64,000 bases of DNA from Pelobium manganitolerans (GCF_003609575.1 NZ_MBTA01000025.1:124001-188000), one strand, 5' to 3'. Positions 9,259 through 18,819 are shown, counted from the stretch's first letter. Numbers and translations are program-made. The notes: generated by a model not told the origin, from the sequence alone.

Positions 9259-12200
9259 TTATTGACCAATAAGATATTGTAAGGTGTAAACTGATTGATT
9301 GTATTGATTGAGTGTTTCCAGATAATTAAATCGGATATCAGAATAGGTGCGTAAAGCTTGTAAGAACTCAACATAGGCGATCTCACCATTTTGAAATGCA
9401 ATCTGAGCCTGTTTTAAGATCAGGTCAACATTAGGAAGCGCACTTTCTTCATAATAGTCAAGGCTTTTCTCATCTTTCAACATATCCTGGTAAGCCTGAT
9501 TAAATTGTCCTTTTAAATTGGTTTGGAACAAGCTAAATTGGCTTTCTGCTACCTGTTTCTCAATTTTAGCCGCTTTAATGCGGGAAGAGTATGGTTTGAA
9601 AAACAACGGAATAGAAATGCCTGCCTGAACACCCTGAAACCGCTTGTTGCTGCCAAAATATTCAGCCTGCCCGTTTACTGTATAAGAACCAATAATTGAC
9701 TGATTAAAATATCCTAAATTAAAATCTGGTGCTGCTTTAGCCCTTTCTACACCAATTGCTTTGTCAGCGATATCAATCTGCTGTTTTTGGTAAGCCAACT
9801 GGGGATTATATACAATGGCGCTATCTAATATGCGGGTATTCCAGATAACCTTTTTAAAGTCCGCTTTAATGATTTCCGGTTTCTCCATAACATTTAAGAG
9901 CCGTTGTAATTCAGATGTATATATCGCAATGTTAGACTGGTTCTTTGTCATTTGATTACGGATTTCATTGTATTGCGTTTCTGCTGTGGTTTGCTCAAGT
10001 AAATTTGTCTCCCCGGTCTGATAACGCAAAGAAGCTGCCCTCCGGAAATTCCGGTAAACCGTATCCTGATTTTGATACAACTCCTGTAGTGCCAGGAAAT
10101 AAGCCAATTGTGTATAGGTACTCCTTACCTGGTAGGTCAATTCATTTTGCGTAACGGCAAGATTAATCTCAGCACCTTTGGTTTGTGCCTGGTTTAAATT
10201 CCGCTGGTTTTTGAACAATCCAGGATAAGGAATATTCTGTTGAACGCTGATGTTGTTATCTTTCTCCAATGTGTTCATCTGTCCATACTGTAAATCAATA
10301 TTGGTTTTTCCTAAATCTATCGCGGTTCCTCTTAAAGCCTGTTGCCGGTTAATGAGCAACTGCGATGATTTTACAGCCTGATTATTTTGTATCGCAATAG
10401 CTATGGCCTGCTGCATGGTTAGCGGTTGACCGACGTTGATTTCCTGTGCCCTGGCTGTCGGAGACCATAAAAGCAAGCCAATAATACCGGGAGCTATTAC
10501 TGCGGCGGAAATTCCCTTTTTCTTTCTTTTGAAAGACTCGAAATAGGTGTACAACACAGGTAAAACAATTAGAGTAAGTATAGTGGAGGTGATCAGTCCA
10601 CCAATTACAACAGTAGCCAGTGGTTTCTGTACTTCGGCGCCTGCGGCAGAAGAAATTGCCATCGGAAAAAATCCGAGCGAAGCCACGGCGGCGGTCATCA
10701 ATACCGGCCTCAGACGGATCGCTGTCCCTTTAATAACTATGTCACGTAAACTATACTTGTTCTCCTTATTCAACCGATTAAACTCGGTGATGAGTACAAT
10801 TCCATTTAACACAGCCACACCAAACAAAGCGATAAAGCCAACACCAGCCGATATACTAAAAGGCATACCTCTGAGCAGCAAGGCAAATACACCGCCTATT
10901 GCCGCCATTGGGATGGCCGTAAAAATGAGGAGAGATTGTTTTACCGAACCAAAAGAAAAATACAGCAACAATAAAATGAGCAATAAAGCAACGGGAACAG
11001 CGATAGATAACCTTTGCTTGGCAGCCTGCAGGTTTTCAAATTGTCCACCGTAGGTAATATAATAGCCCGGCGGAAGCTTTACTTTTTGATTGATCTTTTG
11101 CTGAATTTCCTCAACTACGCTGGCAATATCACGTCCCCTTACATTCAATCCTACAATAATTCTACGCTTGGTATCCTCACGCTGTATTTGGTTTGGCCCG
11201 ACCTGGAATTGGACATCAGCCAATTGGTCTAATGGAACCTGGTTGCCGTTAGGTGCCGTGATGTAGATGTTTTTTACATCTTTGATATCTTGCCGGTTTT
11301 CCTGAGAAAGCCTGACCACCAAATCATACCGTCTTTCACCTTCATAGACAAGCCCCGCACTCTGTCCGGCAAATGCGGTACTGATAGCTTGGTTAACGGT
11401 TCCGACGCTTAATCCATACCGGGCGATTGCATCGCGGTCAATATTCACAACAATTTGCGGCAACCCTGTTGCCTGCTCCAAATACAAATCTTTAGCGCCG
11501 TCAACTGTGTTCACTATTCTTCCAACCTTCTGAGAAAGGTCTGTCAAAACCTGTAGATCATCTCCAAAAATCTTAATTCCTATATCCTGCCTGACACCGG
11601 AAATCAATTCATTTGAGCGAAGCTGAATCGGTTGAGAAACGCCAAAGGTAACACCAGGCACATTTTCCAACGCTTTAGTCATTTTTTCAGCCAGCTCTTC
11701 GCGGCTATCAGCACTTACCCAATCGCCCTTGTCTTTTAAAATCACAGTCAGATCCGTAGCCTCCATAGGCATTGGGTCTGTAGGTATTTCAGCGGCTCCA
11801 ACCTTGCCAATGACTTCCTTTACCTCTGGAAATTCATTCACCAATATTTTAGAAGCCTGGTTTACCTTATCAATTGTTTGAGATAAAGAACTTCCTGTAA
11901 GTAAGCGGGTTTCTATGGCAAAATCTCCTTCTTCCAACGTCGGTATAAATTCACCTCCCATTCTCATAAACAGAAAAACACTAATTATGAGTAATACCAC
12001 TGCAGAACTTACCACCAATAAGCGTCTGCGTAAAGCTGCATGGATCATAGGCGAATACGCTCGCTGAAAGAAATCCATCATTCTGTCTGAAAAGTTCTTT
12101 TTGTGCGATACCTTCTTACTTAAAAGCAAGGAAGACACCATTGGTACGTAGGTTAGGGAAAGAATGAAAGCGCCTAAAATCGCAAACGATACCGTCTGAG

Positions 12201-13641
12201 CCATCGGCCGGAACATCTTTCCTTCAATGCCGACCAAGGCAAGAATAGGCAGGTACACGATAAGAATAATGATTTGGCCGAATGCAGCTGCACTCATCAT
12301 GCGAACAGCTGATTTAGTTACCTTCTCATCCATTTCTTTCTGAGTATAGGCCTTTACTAATCCATGGGCGGCAAGTGTGTGCATGGTTGCTTCTACGATG
12401 ATTACGGCACCATCCACAATTAATCCGAAGTCAATTGCGCCGAGGCTCATCAGGTTTCCCGATACGCCGAAAACATTCATCAGGGAAATTGCGAAAAGCA
12501 TAGAAAGGGGAATAACAGATGCTACAACTAAGCCCGCCCTAAAATTTCCCAGGAAAAGAACAAGTACAAAAATAACAATCAGCGCTCCTTCTATCAGATT
12601 TTTTGCAACAGTGCCTATGGCTCGATCAACCAAAGCACTTCTATCGAGATAGGGTTCAACAGTAACTCCTTCGGGCAGCGTTTGGTTGATGCGATCTATT
12701 TTTTGCTGAACCAGCTTGACGACCTCATTAGCATTAGCGCCTTTCAGCATCATCACAATGCCGCCTACTGCTTCCCCCTGACTTTCTTTTGTAGCTCTCG
12801 TTAAAGCTCCATACCGGATAGAATTACCTATCTGTACAGTTGCGATATCTTTGATTAATATGGGAATGCCATTGCTTGTATTTTCTACCACTATTTTGCT
12901 GATGTCTTCCAAGCTTCCCACCAGGCCTTCGCTGCGGATAAAGTAAGCGTTGGGCTTTTTGTCAATATATGCCCCCCCGGTATTTTGGTTGTTTTGTTCC
13001 AAAGCATCAAACACGTTGCTAATACTGATATTAAAGCTTCTGAGTTTATCGGGGTCTAAAGCTATTTCATACTGTTTTAGCAAACCGCCGAAACTGTTTA
13101 CTTCCGCTATGCCGGGCGTTCCAAGAAGCTGCCTGCGGACAATCCAATCCTGGATGCTCCTTAATTCCAGCGCATTGTACTTCTTCTCGTAACCTGGTTT
13201 TGCGTGGATAACATATTGATAAATTTCGCCTAAGCCTGTAGAAATGGGAGCGATTTCTGGATTGCCCAGTCCGGGAGGAATATTATTCCTTGCTTCTGAA
13301 AGCTTTTCATTTACCTGCTGCCGGGCCCAGTAAATGTCCACATCATCATGGAAAACAATAGTTACAACAGACAGACCAAACCGGGAGATGGAACGTACTT
13401 GTTCGATCTCGGGAATAGTAGCCATAGTTTGTTCAACCGGGAAGGAAATTAAGCGCTCCACCTCTTGGGTTGCGAGAGAAGGGCTTAATGTAATTACCTG
13501 TACCTGGTTATTGGTAATGTCGGGTACAGCATCAATCGGAAGCTTTTTAAGAGAATATACTCCCCATGCGATCAGCGCAAGGGTAAATAGCCCGATTACT
13601 AATTTATTTTGGATTGAAAATTCAATAATCTTTTTAAGCAT
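9259..13641 (-). CDS. Second CzcA/CusA-family RND pump fused to a TolC-like channel
   Basis: A 1,460-aa paralogue of the protein at 579-4979 with the same architecture: RND pump (1-~1,045), a signal-peptide-like linker (basic KRKKK, hydrophobic core, ARAQ), then an outer-membrane factor (LTMQQAIAIAIQNN onward). The TM4 divalent-cation motif DFG...DGA with the D-D-E spacing is present around residue 404. It is preceded by a 60-aa membrane protein gene (3 bp) and followed by the adaptor gene (13 bp), so it belongs to an operon running left from ~14,216. Two related pumps in one cluster suggest different metals or affinities, which the sequence alone cannot resolve. Confidence 0.93.
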   Translation of the reverse strand: MLKKIIEFSIQNKLVIGLFTLALIAWGVYSLKKLPIDAVPDITNNQVQVITLSPSLATQEVERLISFPVEQTMATIPEIEQVRSISRFGLSVVTIVFHDDVDIYWARQQVNEKLSEARNNIPPGLGNPEIAPISTGLGEIYQYVIHAKPGYEKKYNALELRSIQDWIVRRQLLGTPGIAEVNSFGGLLKQYEIALDPDKLRSFNISISNVFDALEQNNQNTGGAYIDKKPNAYFIRSEGLVGSLEDISKIVVENTSNGIPILIKDIATVQIGNSIRYGALTRATKESQGEAVGGIVMMLKGANANEVVKLVQQKIDRINQTLPEGVTVEPYLDRSALVDRAIGTVAKNLIEGALIVIFVLVLFLGNFRAGLVVASVIPLSMLFAISLMNVFGVSGNLMSLGAIDFGLIVDGAVIIVEATMHTLAAHGLVKAYTQKEMDEKVTKSAVRMMSAAAFGQIIILIVYLPILALVGIEGKMFRPMAQTVSFAILGAFILSLTYVPMVSSLLLSKKVSHKKNFSDRMMDFFQRAYSPMIHAALRRRLLVVSSAVVLLIISVFLFMRMGGEFIPTLEEGDFAIETRLLTGSSLSQTIDKVNQASKILVNEFPEVKEVIGKVGAAEIPTDPMPMEATDLTVILKDKGDWVSADSREELAEKMTKALENVPGVTFGVSQPIQLRSNELISGVRQDIGIKIFGDDLQVLTDLSQKVGRIVNTVDGAKDLYLEQATGLPQIVVNIDRDAIARYGLSVGTVNQAISTAFAGQSAGLVYEGERRYDLVVRLSQENRQDIKDVKNIYITAPNGNQVPLDQLADVQFQVGPNQIQREDTKRRIIVGLNVRGRDIASVVEEIQQKINQKVKLPPGYYITYGGQFENLQAAKQRLSIAVPVALLLILLLLYFSFGSVKQSLLIFTAIPMAAIGGVFALLLRGMPFSISAGVGFIALFGVAVLNGIVLITEFNRLNKENKYSLRDIVIKGTAIRLRPVLMTAAVASLGFFPMAISSAAGAEVQKPLATVVIGGLITSTILTLIVLPVLYTYFESFKRKKKGISAAVIAPGIIGLLLWSPTARAQEINVGQPLTMQQAIAIAIQNNQAVKSSQLLINRQQALRGTAIDLGKTNIDLQYGQMNTLEKDNNISVQQNIPYPGLFKNQRNLNQAQTKGAEINLAVTQNELTYQVRSTYTQLAYFLALQELYQNQDTVYRNFRRAASLRYQTGETNLLEQTTAETQYNEIRNQMTKNQSNIAIYTSELQRLLNVMEKPEIIKADFKKVIWNTRILDSAIVYNPQLAYQKQQIDIADKAIGVERAKAAPDFNLGYFNQSIIGSYTVNGQAEYFGSNKRFQGVQAGISIPLFFKPYSSRIKAAKIEKQVAESQFSLFQTNLKGQFNQAYQDMLKDEKSLDYYEESALPNVDLILKQAQIAFQNGEIAYVEFLQALRTYSDIRFNYLETLNQYNQSVYTLQYLIGQ

Positions 13642-13644
13642 ATC

Positions 13645-13821
13645 TTATTTAAAATGAGATATCGAATGAAGGATCAAACCGGCGATGGCCATAATTAGAA
13701 AGACTATAATGATTGCCATAGCAACAGCCTTTGTAATTCGCATCCAACGAGGCTTTTTATAGCTTTTTGAACTATAATGCCGAGCGTAATGTCGACCGGA
13801 TGACCTGGACTTTTTAGCCAT
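13645..13821 (-). CDS. Small basic single-pass membrane protein
   Basis: A 58-aa protein (start at the second Met, MAKKSRSSGRHY; another Met lies two codons upstream). Residues 1-30 are very basic with His, Arg and Tyr. Residues ~33-55 form one strong hydrophobic helix (AVAMAIIIVFLIMAIAGLIL), and the tail carries two His. It ends 3 bp before the second RND gene, so the two are translationally linked. A small accessory subunit of the pump is possible, by analogy with other small pump-associated membrane proteins, but no family is recognised. Confidence 0.65.
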   Translation of the reverse strand: MAKKSRSSGRHYARHYSSKSYKKPRWMRITKAVAMAIIIVFLIMAIAGLILHSISHFK

Positions 13822-13895
13822 AATCATCAGATAAAAAATGAAATAATAATTGAGTTATACACGCCGGAAGGAGGCATGTACACAAAAAAGAAAAC

Positions 13896-14216
13896 TTAAG
13901 AGATTAATTGAGGAGGTTGCCAGATGGGCAGACTGACATCAATAAAATTGCCGGGTGTATGTGGCCTGTATGTGTTTGAATAGTCAGGCACATGAAGTTT
14001 TATTGCGATTTGTGCTTGTGTTACCGATGGAATAGCACAGCAGGCACAAGAGCAGAAGGGGGTGCACTCATCAAAGGCCTTATGTGTATCCTCATTATCG
14101 GCAGATTGTTGTACAGATTCATACCGGCTACTTTTGTTTAGGGCAAAAGCATCAGAACAAGGCAAAAAATGCATTGCCAAGATAACGATAGTCAATATGG
14201 AAGCTGTAAACTTCAT
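13896..14216 (-). CDS. Small secreted Cys-rich protein (DUF6660-like)
   Basis: A 106-aa exported protein with an N-terminal signal (MKFTASILTIVILAMHFLPC), a central Cys cluster (CTPFCSCACC, residues ~51-60) and a C-terminal Trp-Gln-Pro-Pro tail. The arrangement resembles the DUF6660 family, small periplasmic proteins near Bacteroidota metal genes; I assign this from memory of the pattern. It likely starts the operon that continues into the 60-aa protein (about 70 bp on) and the second RND pump: a promoter box lies 8 bp before its ATG. The Cys cluster suggests metal binding or sensing. Confidence 0.72.
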   Translation of the reverse strand: MKFTASILTIVILAMHFLPCSDAFALNKSSRYESVQQSADNEDTHKAFDECTPFCSCACCAIPSVTQAQIAIKLHVPDYSNTYRPHTPGNFIDVSLPIWQPPQLIS

Positions 14217-14224
14217 GAATCTTG

Positions 14225-14232
14225 CAAAGATA
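14225..14232 (-). promoter_or_regulatory. Bacteroidota -7 promoter box
   Basis: TATCTTTG on the minus strand matches the Bacteroidota -7 consensus TAnnTTTG. It ends 8 nt before the start codon at 14216, so transcription would begin almost at the ATG. No clear -33 TTG was found. Confidence 0.45.
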
Positions 14233-14256
14233 TGAATTTTAGTTACTGGTTGAAAA

Positions 14257-15147
14257 TTATTTTGCCGGTTCTATATGAATCATGATATCAATAAACTGGG
14301 GAAGACTATTTTGGATATGATTTTTGGCCTTGTGAGCAATAGTATGTCCCTCTTCCACAGATAAATTTTTGTCTACCCATAGATGAAGATCGGCATGGTT
14401 CATTACACCCATTTTTCGGGTATGACATTTTTCAACGAGGATGACATCCGGAACTTCGGCAGCCAATTGTTTGACTTTTTGATTAAGTTCCGGTTCAAGA
14501 TCTTCATCAAGCAGTTCACCGATAGCGGGCCTAAATATTTTATAAGCATTGATCACAATAATTAAAGAGGCAAATAATGCGGCGTAATCATCTGCCACTT
14601 CATATCCTTTGCCACCGATTAAACCAATGGTAATCCCTATAAAAGCGGCTGCAGAAGTAATGGCATCGCTGCGATGATGAAAGGCATCGGCTTTTACAGC
14701 ACCACTATTTAGTTCAAGGCCCGTTTTAAGAACAAACCGATACAGCAATTCTTTTGTAGCAATAACAACCACGAGAATAATCAATGTATATGCAGCAGGT
14801 GTTTTATGCGGAGTTAGAATATTATGGACGCTTTCTTTAGCAATAATAAAGGCTGCCAGGGTTAAAGCAAGGGCTATTCCAATTGCTGTTAGGGCCTCTG
14901 CTTTGCCATGACCGTAAGGATGTTCCTTATCTGCGGGTTTTGCAGACCATTTTAATCCGAGCCAAAGCATACTTGATGTAAAAATATCCGCAGTAGATTC
15001 TATGGCATCAGCTATCAAAGCATAGGAATGTCCCAATATCCCTCCCAATGCCTTGATTATAGCCAGAACGCCGCTAACTATAATACCTATTAATGTCGTT
15101 TTTAATCCGCTGCCTGAGGGTAATGATTTGTTGTCGCTGCCTTCCAT
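14257..15147 (-). CDS. Cation diffusion facilitator (CzcD/YiiP-type) metal exporter
   Basis: A 296-aa inner-membrane antiporter of Zn/Co/Cd-type divalent cations. Six membrane helices are visible. The transport-site residues lie in HSYALIADAIESTAD (~40-54) and in KADAFHHRSD (~155-164), a typical HxxxD pair. A His-rich loop (HPYGHGKAE) follows TM2/3, and a soluble C-terminal domain has metal-binding His (ECHTRKMG, ADLHLWVD). Family length is normal. It overlaps the promoter zone of the 106-aa gene and follows the DUF2231 gene by 3 bp, ending the operon that starts at ~18,810. Confidence 0.93.
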   Translation of the reverse strand: MEGSDNKSLPSGSGLKTTLIGIIVSGVLAIIKALGGILGHSYALIADAIESTADIFTSSMLWLGLKWSAKPADKEHPYGHGKAEALTAIGIALALTLAAFIIAKESVHNILTPHKTPAAYTLIILVVVIATKELLYRFVLKTGLELNSGAVKADAFHHRSDAITSAAAFIGITIGLIGGKGYEVADDYAALFASLIIVINAYKIFRPAIGELLDEDLEPELNQKVKQLAAEVPDVILVEKCHTRKMGVMNHADLHLWVDKNLSVEEGHTIAHKAKNHIQNSLPQFIDIMIHIEPAK

Positions 15148-15150
15148 AAA

Positions 15151-15648
15151 TTATTTGTAGTCACTGCAATCTGAAGCAGGTTTGTGAACCCCAGCTCCCT
15201 GCTGATAAACTAACGAGGCTCCTAAGTGTCCATCGTATCCCAGGGAAACTGACCCTATTAACATCAAAGAAATGATAAGTACTGATAAAAATCTATTTAT
15301 TCTATTTTGCCAAATCTTTTGAATGATATCTAAAAACGCGGCAAGAGAAAACAGGGCGCCAGAAATATATGCCCATTTCAAATGATCTTTCAGTACGGTA
15401 GGATCACATATTCTTCTTACTTCTACACTGTAAGCAAGGTTGCCGGTATAAAATGCTATCCAAAAGAATACAATGCCACACCATAAAAGCAATGACATTG
15501 TAAATCTTAAATTACCAGCAAAACCAGATTTTTTACATATAAGATATGCGAGTCCAACGAGGGTGCCTAAAATCAATAAGGCGATGGGAAAATGAACAAA
15601 TAAAGGATGCCAGAGTTCAGTTCTACCAACAATTGGAATTTCATTCAT
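15151..15648 (-). CDS. DUF2231-type membrane protein
   Basis: A 165-aa protein with four hydrophobic segments. The opening HPLFVHFPIALLILGTLVG is the typical DUF2231 motif (His-Pro-Leu...His-Phe-Pro). Members are found with haem or metal proteins, but their role is not established. A C-terminal tail with His and Cys (GVHKPASDC) follows the last helix. It directly abuts the lipoprotein gene upstream and the CDF gene downstream (3 bp), so it is part of the divalent-cation operon. The conserved His could ligate haem or metal; that is inference. Confidence 0.82.
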   Translation of the reverse strand: MNEIPIVGRTELWHPLFVHFPIALLILGTLVGLAYLICKKSGFAGNLRFTMSLLLWCGIVFFWIAFYTGNLAYSVEVRRICDPTVLKDHLKWAYISGALFSLAAFLDIIQKIWQNRINRFLSVLIISLMLIGSVSLGYDGHLGASLVYQQGAGVHKPASDCSDYK

Positions 15649-15999
15649 TTATTCCATGATTTTAACAGCGATTGGCTCTAATCTTTTGCCTTTCTTTTCA
15701 ACGGTAACTTCAAGATTTTGTCCTTCCTTTAATGCGTCAAATGTTGTTGTTTGACCATTTTTTGTAAGCGTTGTCTGATCTGTAAAATAAAGCTCCAGCG
15801 TTTTTCCATCAGTGGTTTTAACGTAAATTTCCTTTTCATCGGGATCTACTTTGTCAGCGGTCCCTGTGTATGTTCCTGAAGGAACAACATCTGTATTTTC
15901 TATTTCGGTGCTGCTGTTATTGCTGCCGCTATTGTTACAAGCCTGAAAAGCGATAAAAGATGCTGTTGCAAATACTGCCGTTAAAATTACTTTCTTCAT
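15649..15999 (-). CDS. Small lipoprotein with a compact beta domain
   Basis: A 116-aa lipoprotein. The signal ends FIAFQACNNS (lipobox Cys ~21), followed by an Asn/Ser linker and a ~75-residue beta-rich domain (GTYTGTADKVDPDEKEIYVKT onward) resembling small OB/SH3-like or DUF5666-like folds. No catalytic motif is seen. Its start overlaps the nitroreductase stop by 4 bp (ATGA-type coupling), and it abuts the DUF2231 gene. An envelope metal-binding or stress role is suggested only by operon position. Confidence 0.7.
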   Translation of the reverse strand: MKKVILTAVFATASFIAFQACNNSGSNNSSTEIENTDVVPSGTYTGTADKVDPDEKEIYVKTTDGKTLELYFTDQTTLTKNGQTTTFDALKEGQNLEVTVEKKGKRLEPIAVKIME

Positions 16000-16634
16000 G
16001 ATTTTACGTTTTTGTTATCAAATAATTCATTTATTGTTCCACAATTATTAGTCCAGTTAACTTTTTCCTGAATAGGCCTTCTTTTAGACGGGACGAGCAA
16101 TGGCTTTGCCACGTAGCCAATATAGAAGAAGCCTAACAATTTGTCCTTCGCATTCAAATGAAAATAGGATTTAGCTTCTTCAAAATAAGTAATTCCTGCT
16201 GTTGTCCAATAAGAACCCAAGCCGTAGGCTGTAACGGTTAAAAACATATTTTGAACAGCGCATGCTGTGGCTTCTATCTCTTCTATTTCCGGCAGTTTGT
16301 CAGCCTCATTTCTCTTCATGCCGATAGCGATGACGTGAGAAGACATCAGCGGGTAATCTATTAATTTCTTATGCCTTCCTTCATTGAAACTCTCACCTGA
16401 ATATCGCTTATATATTTCGGCTTGCAGTTCTCCAAAATATTTCAACCCCTCACCAGTAAACACGGAAAACCTCCAAGGTTCTGTTTGCTTATGATTTGGA
16501 GCATGATTTGCATTTTCCAATATCTGCCAGATAACTTCATCAGGCACAACTTTACCTTTTTCATATTGATAGGGATATATGCTACGCCTATGCAGTATGA
16601 TAGAATTTAGCTGTTCTACATTGTATATTTCCAT
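15996..16634 (-). CDS. Nitroreductase-family flavoprotein
   Basis: A 212-aa nitroreductase-fold protein, probably FMN- and NAD(P)H-dependent and cytoplasmic. Characteristic features are the N-terminal RRSIYPYQYEKG segment, then NHAPNHKQTEPWRF (~45-58, FMN contact region), and GLGSYWTT (~157-164). A Cys-free compact length fits the family. It lies 2 bp after the P1B-4 ATPase gene and overlaps the lipoprotein gene by 4 bp. Why a nitroreductase is in a metal operon is unclear; metal-ion or quinone reduction during stress is possible. Confidence 0.87.
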   Translation of the reverse strand: MEIYNVEQLNSIILHRRSIYPYQYEKGKVVPDEVIWQILENANHAPNHKQTEPWRFSVFTGEGLKYFGELQAEIYKRYSGESFNEGRHKKLIDYPLMSSHVIAIGMKRNEADKLPEIEEIEATACAVQNMFLTVTAYGLGSYWTTAGITYFEEAKSYFHLNAKDKLLGFFYIGYVAKPLLVPSKRRPIQEKVNWTNNCGTINELFDNKNVKS

Positions 16635-16636
16635 AT

Positions 16637-18547
16637 TTACTTCAATAGTCTTAAACCGCTTAATATTACCAGTACCGTACTGCCTTCATGTCCAACCACA
16701 CCCTCGGGCAAATTGATTATACCGCCTATAAAGTTTAGTGTCACCAAAGTTAAAGCAACCGCAATGGCAAAGGCTATGTTTTGCTTTATTACCCTGCTTG
16801 TCCGACGGCCCAGGGAAATCGCAAACGGAATATTTTCTATGTTATCTGCCATCAGGATAATATCCGCTGTTTCCATGGCTACATCTGTTCCGGCGCTTCC
16901 CATCGCAATACCTACGGACGCAGTAGCTAAAGCGGGAGCGTCATTTACACCATCGCCAATCATTGCAACTTTGCCGTATTTGCGTTCCAGTTTTTTTATC
17001 GCTTCTACTTTTTGTTCCGGTAAAAGTTCTGCATAAACTTCATCTATACCAGCCTGTTTACCAATTGCGTTACCCGTTGTTTCTGTGTCGCCAGTCAACA
17101 GGGCTACCTTTATACCTTTTGCCTTTAATTCGTCTATAACCTTTTTTGATTGGGGGCGTATTGTATCTTCAATTGAAAGCAGGCCAATAGCTCGCTCGTC
17201 TGTAGATACAAATACTATAGTCTTTCCTTGCGCTTCAAGCCGGTCTGCAATTTGCAAGTGTTCATCGGATATTGCTATATCTTCCAGCATATCCAATTTC
17301 CCTATTTTATACATAGTTCCGTTCAGTGTACCATGAACCCCTAATCCATGCACCGCCTGCAATTCTTTAGGCTTTGATAAAGAAATGTTTTTTTCGTTAG
17401 CCATTTGCACTATTGCCTTGGCAAGCGGATGTTCCGACAGCGTTTCGATTGAAGCAGTTACCCGCAACAGTTCTATCTCGCTAAAATTTGTAAAAGGGAT
17501 TATATCTACTACTTTAGGTTTTCCGCTGGTAAGCGTTCCTGTTTTATCAAACGCTACAACCTTAACACCACCCACATTTTCGAGGTGAATACCTCCCTTA
17601 AATAATACTCCTTTTCTTGCGGCGTTCGATATACCTGATAAAATAGCGGGCATAATGGAAGATACTAAAGCACAAGGGGAAGCTACAACGAGAAAAATCA
17701 TTGCCCTGTAAATGGTTTCGTCCCATGTCCAGTTGATTAAAAACGGAGGTAACACCATCAATAATATAGCAACAACTACTACAACCTTAGCATAAATTCC
17801 TTCAAAACGTTCTACAAAAAGCTGACTTGGAGGTTTTTCGTTTTTCGCTTCCTGTACCAAATGAATGATCTTGGCAAGCATGGTCTCTTCCGTTGGTTTG
17901 GTTACCTCGATTTCAAGCGCACCCTGCCCATTGATTGTACCCGAAAAAACCTCATCTCCTTTACTTTTATCCACAGGGATTGCCTCGCCAGTAATGGAAG
18001 CCTGGTTTACCGCCGAATAGCCTTCGATTATTATACCATCGGCCGCAATGCGATCACCCGGTCTAACTAAGATTACATTTCCCTTTTTCAGGTCTTCAAC
18101 TTTGATTTTACGCTCTTCTCCATTTTCGAGCAGCACTGCTTCTTCCGGCCGGAGCTTCATGATGGATTGAATATCCTTGTTCGTCTTCTCCATTGTATAG
18201 CCTTCCAAGGTTCCACTCAGTGAAAAAATGAAAATCAGAATTGCGCCGTCCATCCAGTATCCAATGGATGCTGCTCCAATCGCTGCAACAACCATTAATA
18301 AGTCCACATCCAGGTCTTTCTCTTTAATGAGCGTTTCTAATCCTTCGCGGGCTTTTTGGTAACCGCCAACTATATATGCTAAAATATATAAAGCTATTTC
18401 AAGACCAGCCATTTCATTCTTTCCGGCCATCCATGCCAAAACAATAAAAACGAGACATAGGCTTGTTACAATGGCCGCTCCATGTTTTTCCCACGAACCA
18501 AATGATAAGCCACCGTTCTCCGATTTTGATATTGTTAATTCTGCCAT
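16637..18547 (-). CDS. Second P1B-4-type heavy-metal P-type ATPase
   Basis: A 636-aa exporter without N-terminal metal-binding domain. Motifs: SITGEA actuator at ~184, SPC (290-292) in the transport helix, DKTGT (334-338), GDGVNDAP at ~549 and HEGST (620-624). SPC plus HEGST again marks the P1B-4 group. It differs clearly from the ATPase at 5729-7786, so the two are not recent duplicates. It is the second gene of an operon (3 bp after the Fe-S-type protein, 2 bp before the nitroreductase). Metal specificity (Co, Fe, Ni, Zn) is not determined by what can be seen. Confidence 0.92.
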   Translation of the reverse strand: MAELTISKSENGGLSFGSWEKHGAAIVTSLCLVFIVLAWMAGKNEMAGLEIALYILAYIVGGYQKAREGLETLIKEKDLDVDLLMVVAAIGAASIGYWMDGAILIFIFSLSGTLEGYTMEKTNKDIQSIMKLRPEEAVLLENGEERKIKVEDLKKGNVILVRPGDRIAADGIIIEGYSAVNQASITGEAIPVDKSKGDEVFSGTINGQGALEIEVTKPTEETMLAKIIHLVQEAKNEKPPSQLFVERFEGIYAKVVVVVAILLMVLPPFLINWTWDETIYRAMIFLVVASPCALVSSIMPAILSGISNAARKGVLFKGGIHLENVGGVKVVAFDKTGTLTSGKPKVVDIIPFTNFSEIELLRVTASIETLSEHPLAKAIVQMANEKNISLSKPKELQAVHGLGVHGTLNGTMYKIGKLDMLEDIAISDEHLQIADRLEAQGKTIVFVSTDERAIGLLSIEDTIRPQSKKVIDELKAKGIKVALLTGDTETTGNAIGKQAGIDEVYAELLPEQKVEAIKKLERKYGKVAMIGDGVNDAPALATASVGIAMGSAGTDVAMETADIILMADNIENIPFAISLGRRTSRVIKQNIAFAIAVALTLVTLNFIGGIINLPEGVVGHEGSTVLVILSGLRLLK

Positions 18548-18549
18548 AT

Positions 18550-18810
18550 TTATCTATTGAGAATATATTTTTTAAAAACGTTTCCTAAATCCTTATCTGA
18601 AAACCATTTATCATCAGGATGCAGATGCAGGACTGGAGCATTTTTACATCTATCGCTACAGTCCATTGCATCAGTTTTAATTTTATCCTGCAACCTGTAC
18701 TTCTTAAGGTATTTTTCCAACAGTTTGCTCTTCTTCTTTCTACAGTTCAGTCCAACACACTGATAGATAATAATCTCGTCTCCTGTTTCCTCCCGATTTT
18801 CCATAAACAT
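18550..18810 (-). CDS. Small thioredoxin-like [2Fe-2S] ferredoxin-type protein
   Basis: An 86-aa protein with four Cys in the pattern CVGLNC...CSDRC, typical of thioredoxin-like [2Fe-2S] proteins, followed by APVLHLHPDDKWF, which resembles the C-terminal NuoE-like half. It is short for the family and probably cytoplasmic. The frame is open to 18822, but the -7 box at 18820-18827 covers that Met; the start is therefore at 18810 (MFMENREE) or 18804 (MENREE). It heads the operon ferredoxin, ATPase, nitroreductase, lipoprotein, DUF2231, CDF and is divergent from the AraC-type regulator. Confidence 0.72.
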   Translation of the reverse strand: MFMENREETGDEIIIYQCVGLNCRKKKSKLLEKYLKKYRLQDKIKTDAMDCSDRCKNAPVLHLHPDDKWFSDKDLGNVFKKYILNR

Positions 18811-18819
18811 ATATGTCTG

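Noticed and set aside
10547-11053. 168-aa plus-strand ORF inside the second RND gene
   Set aside because: It is fully antisense to a well-supported membrane protein gene, and its composition reflects the complement of hydrophobic codons.
579-13641. The two RND fusions as copper (CusA-type) pumps
   Set aside because: Both carry the DFG...DGA motif with the Asp-Asp-Glu spacing of divalent-cation pumps, and they sit with P1B-4 ATPases and a CDF, not with the copper genes.
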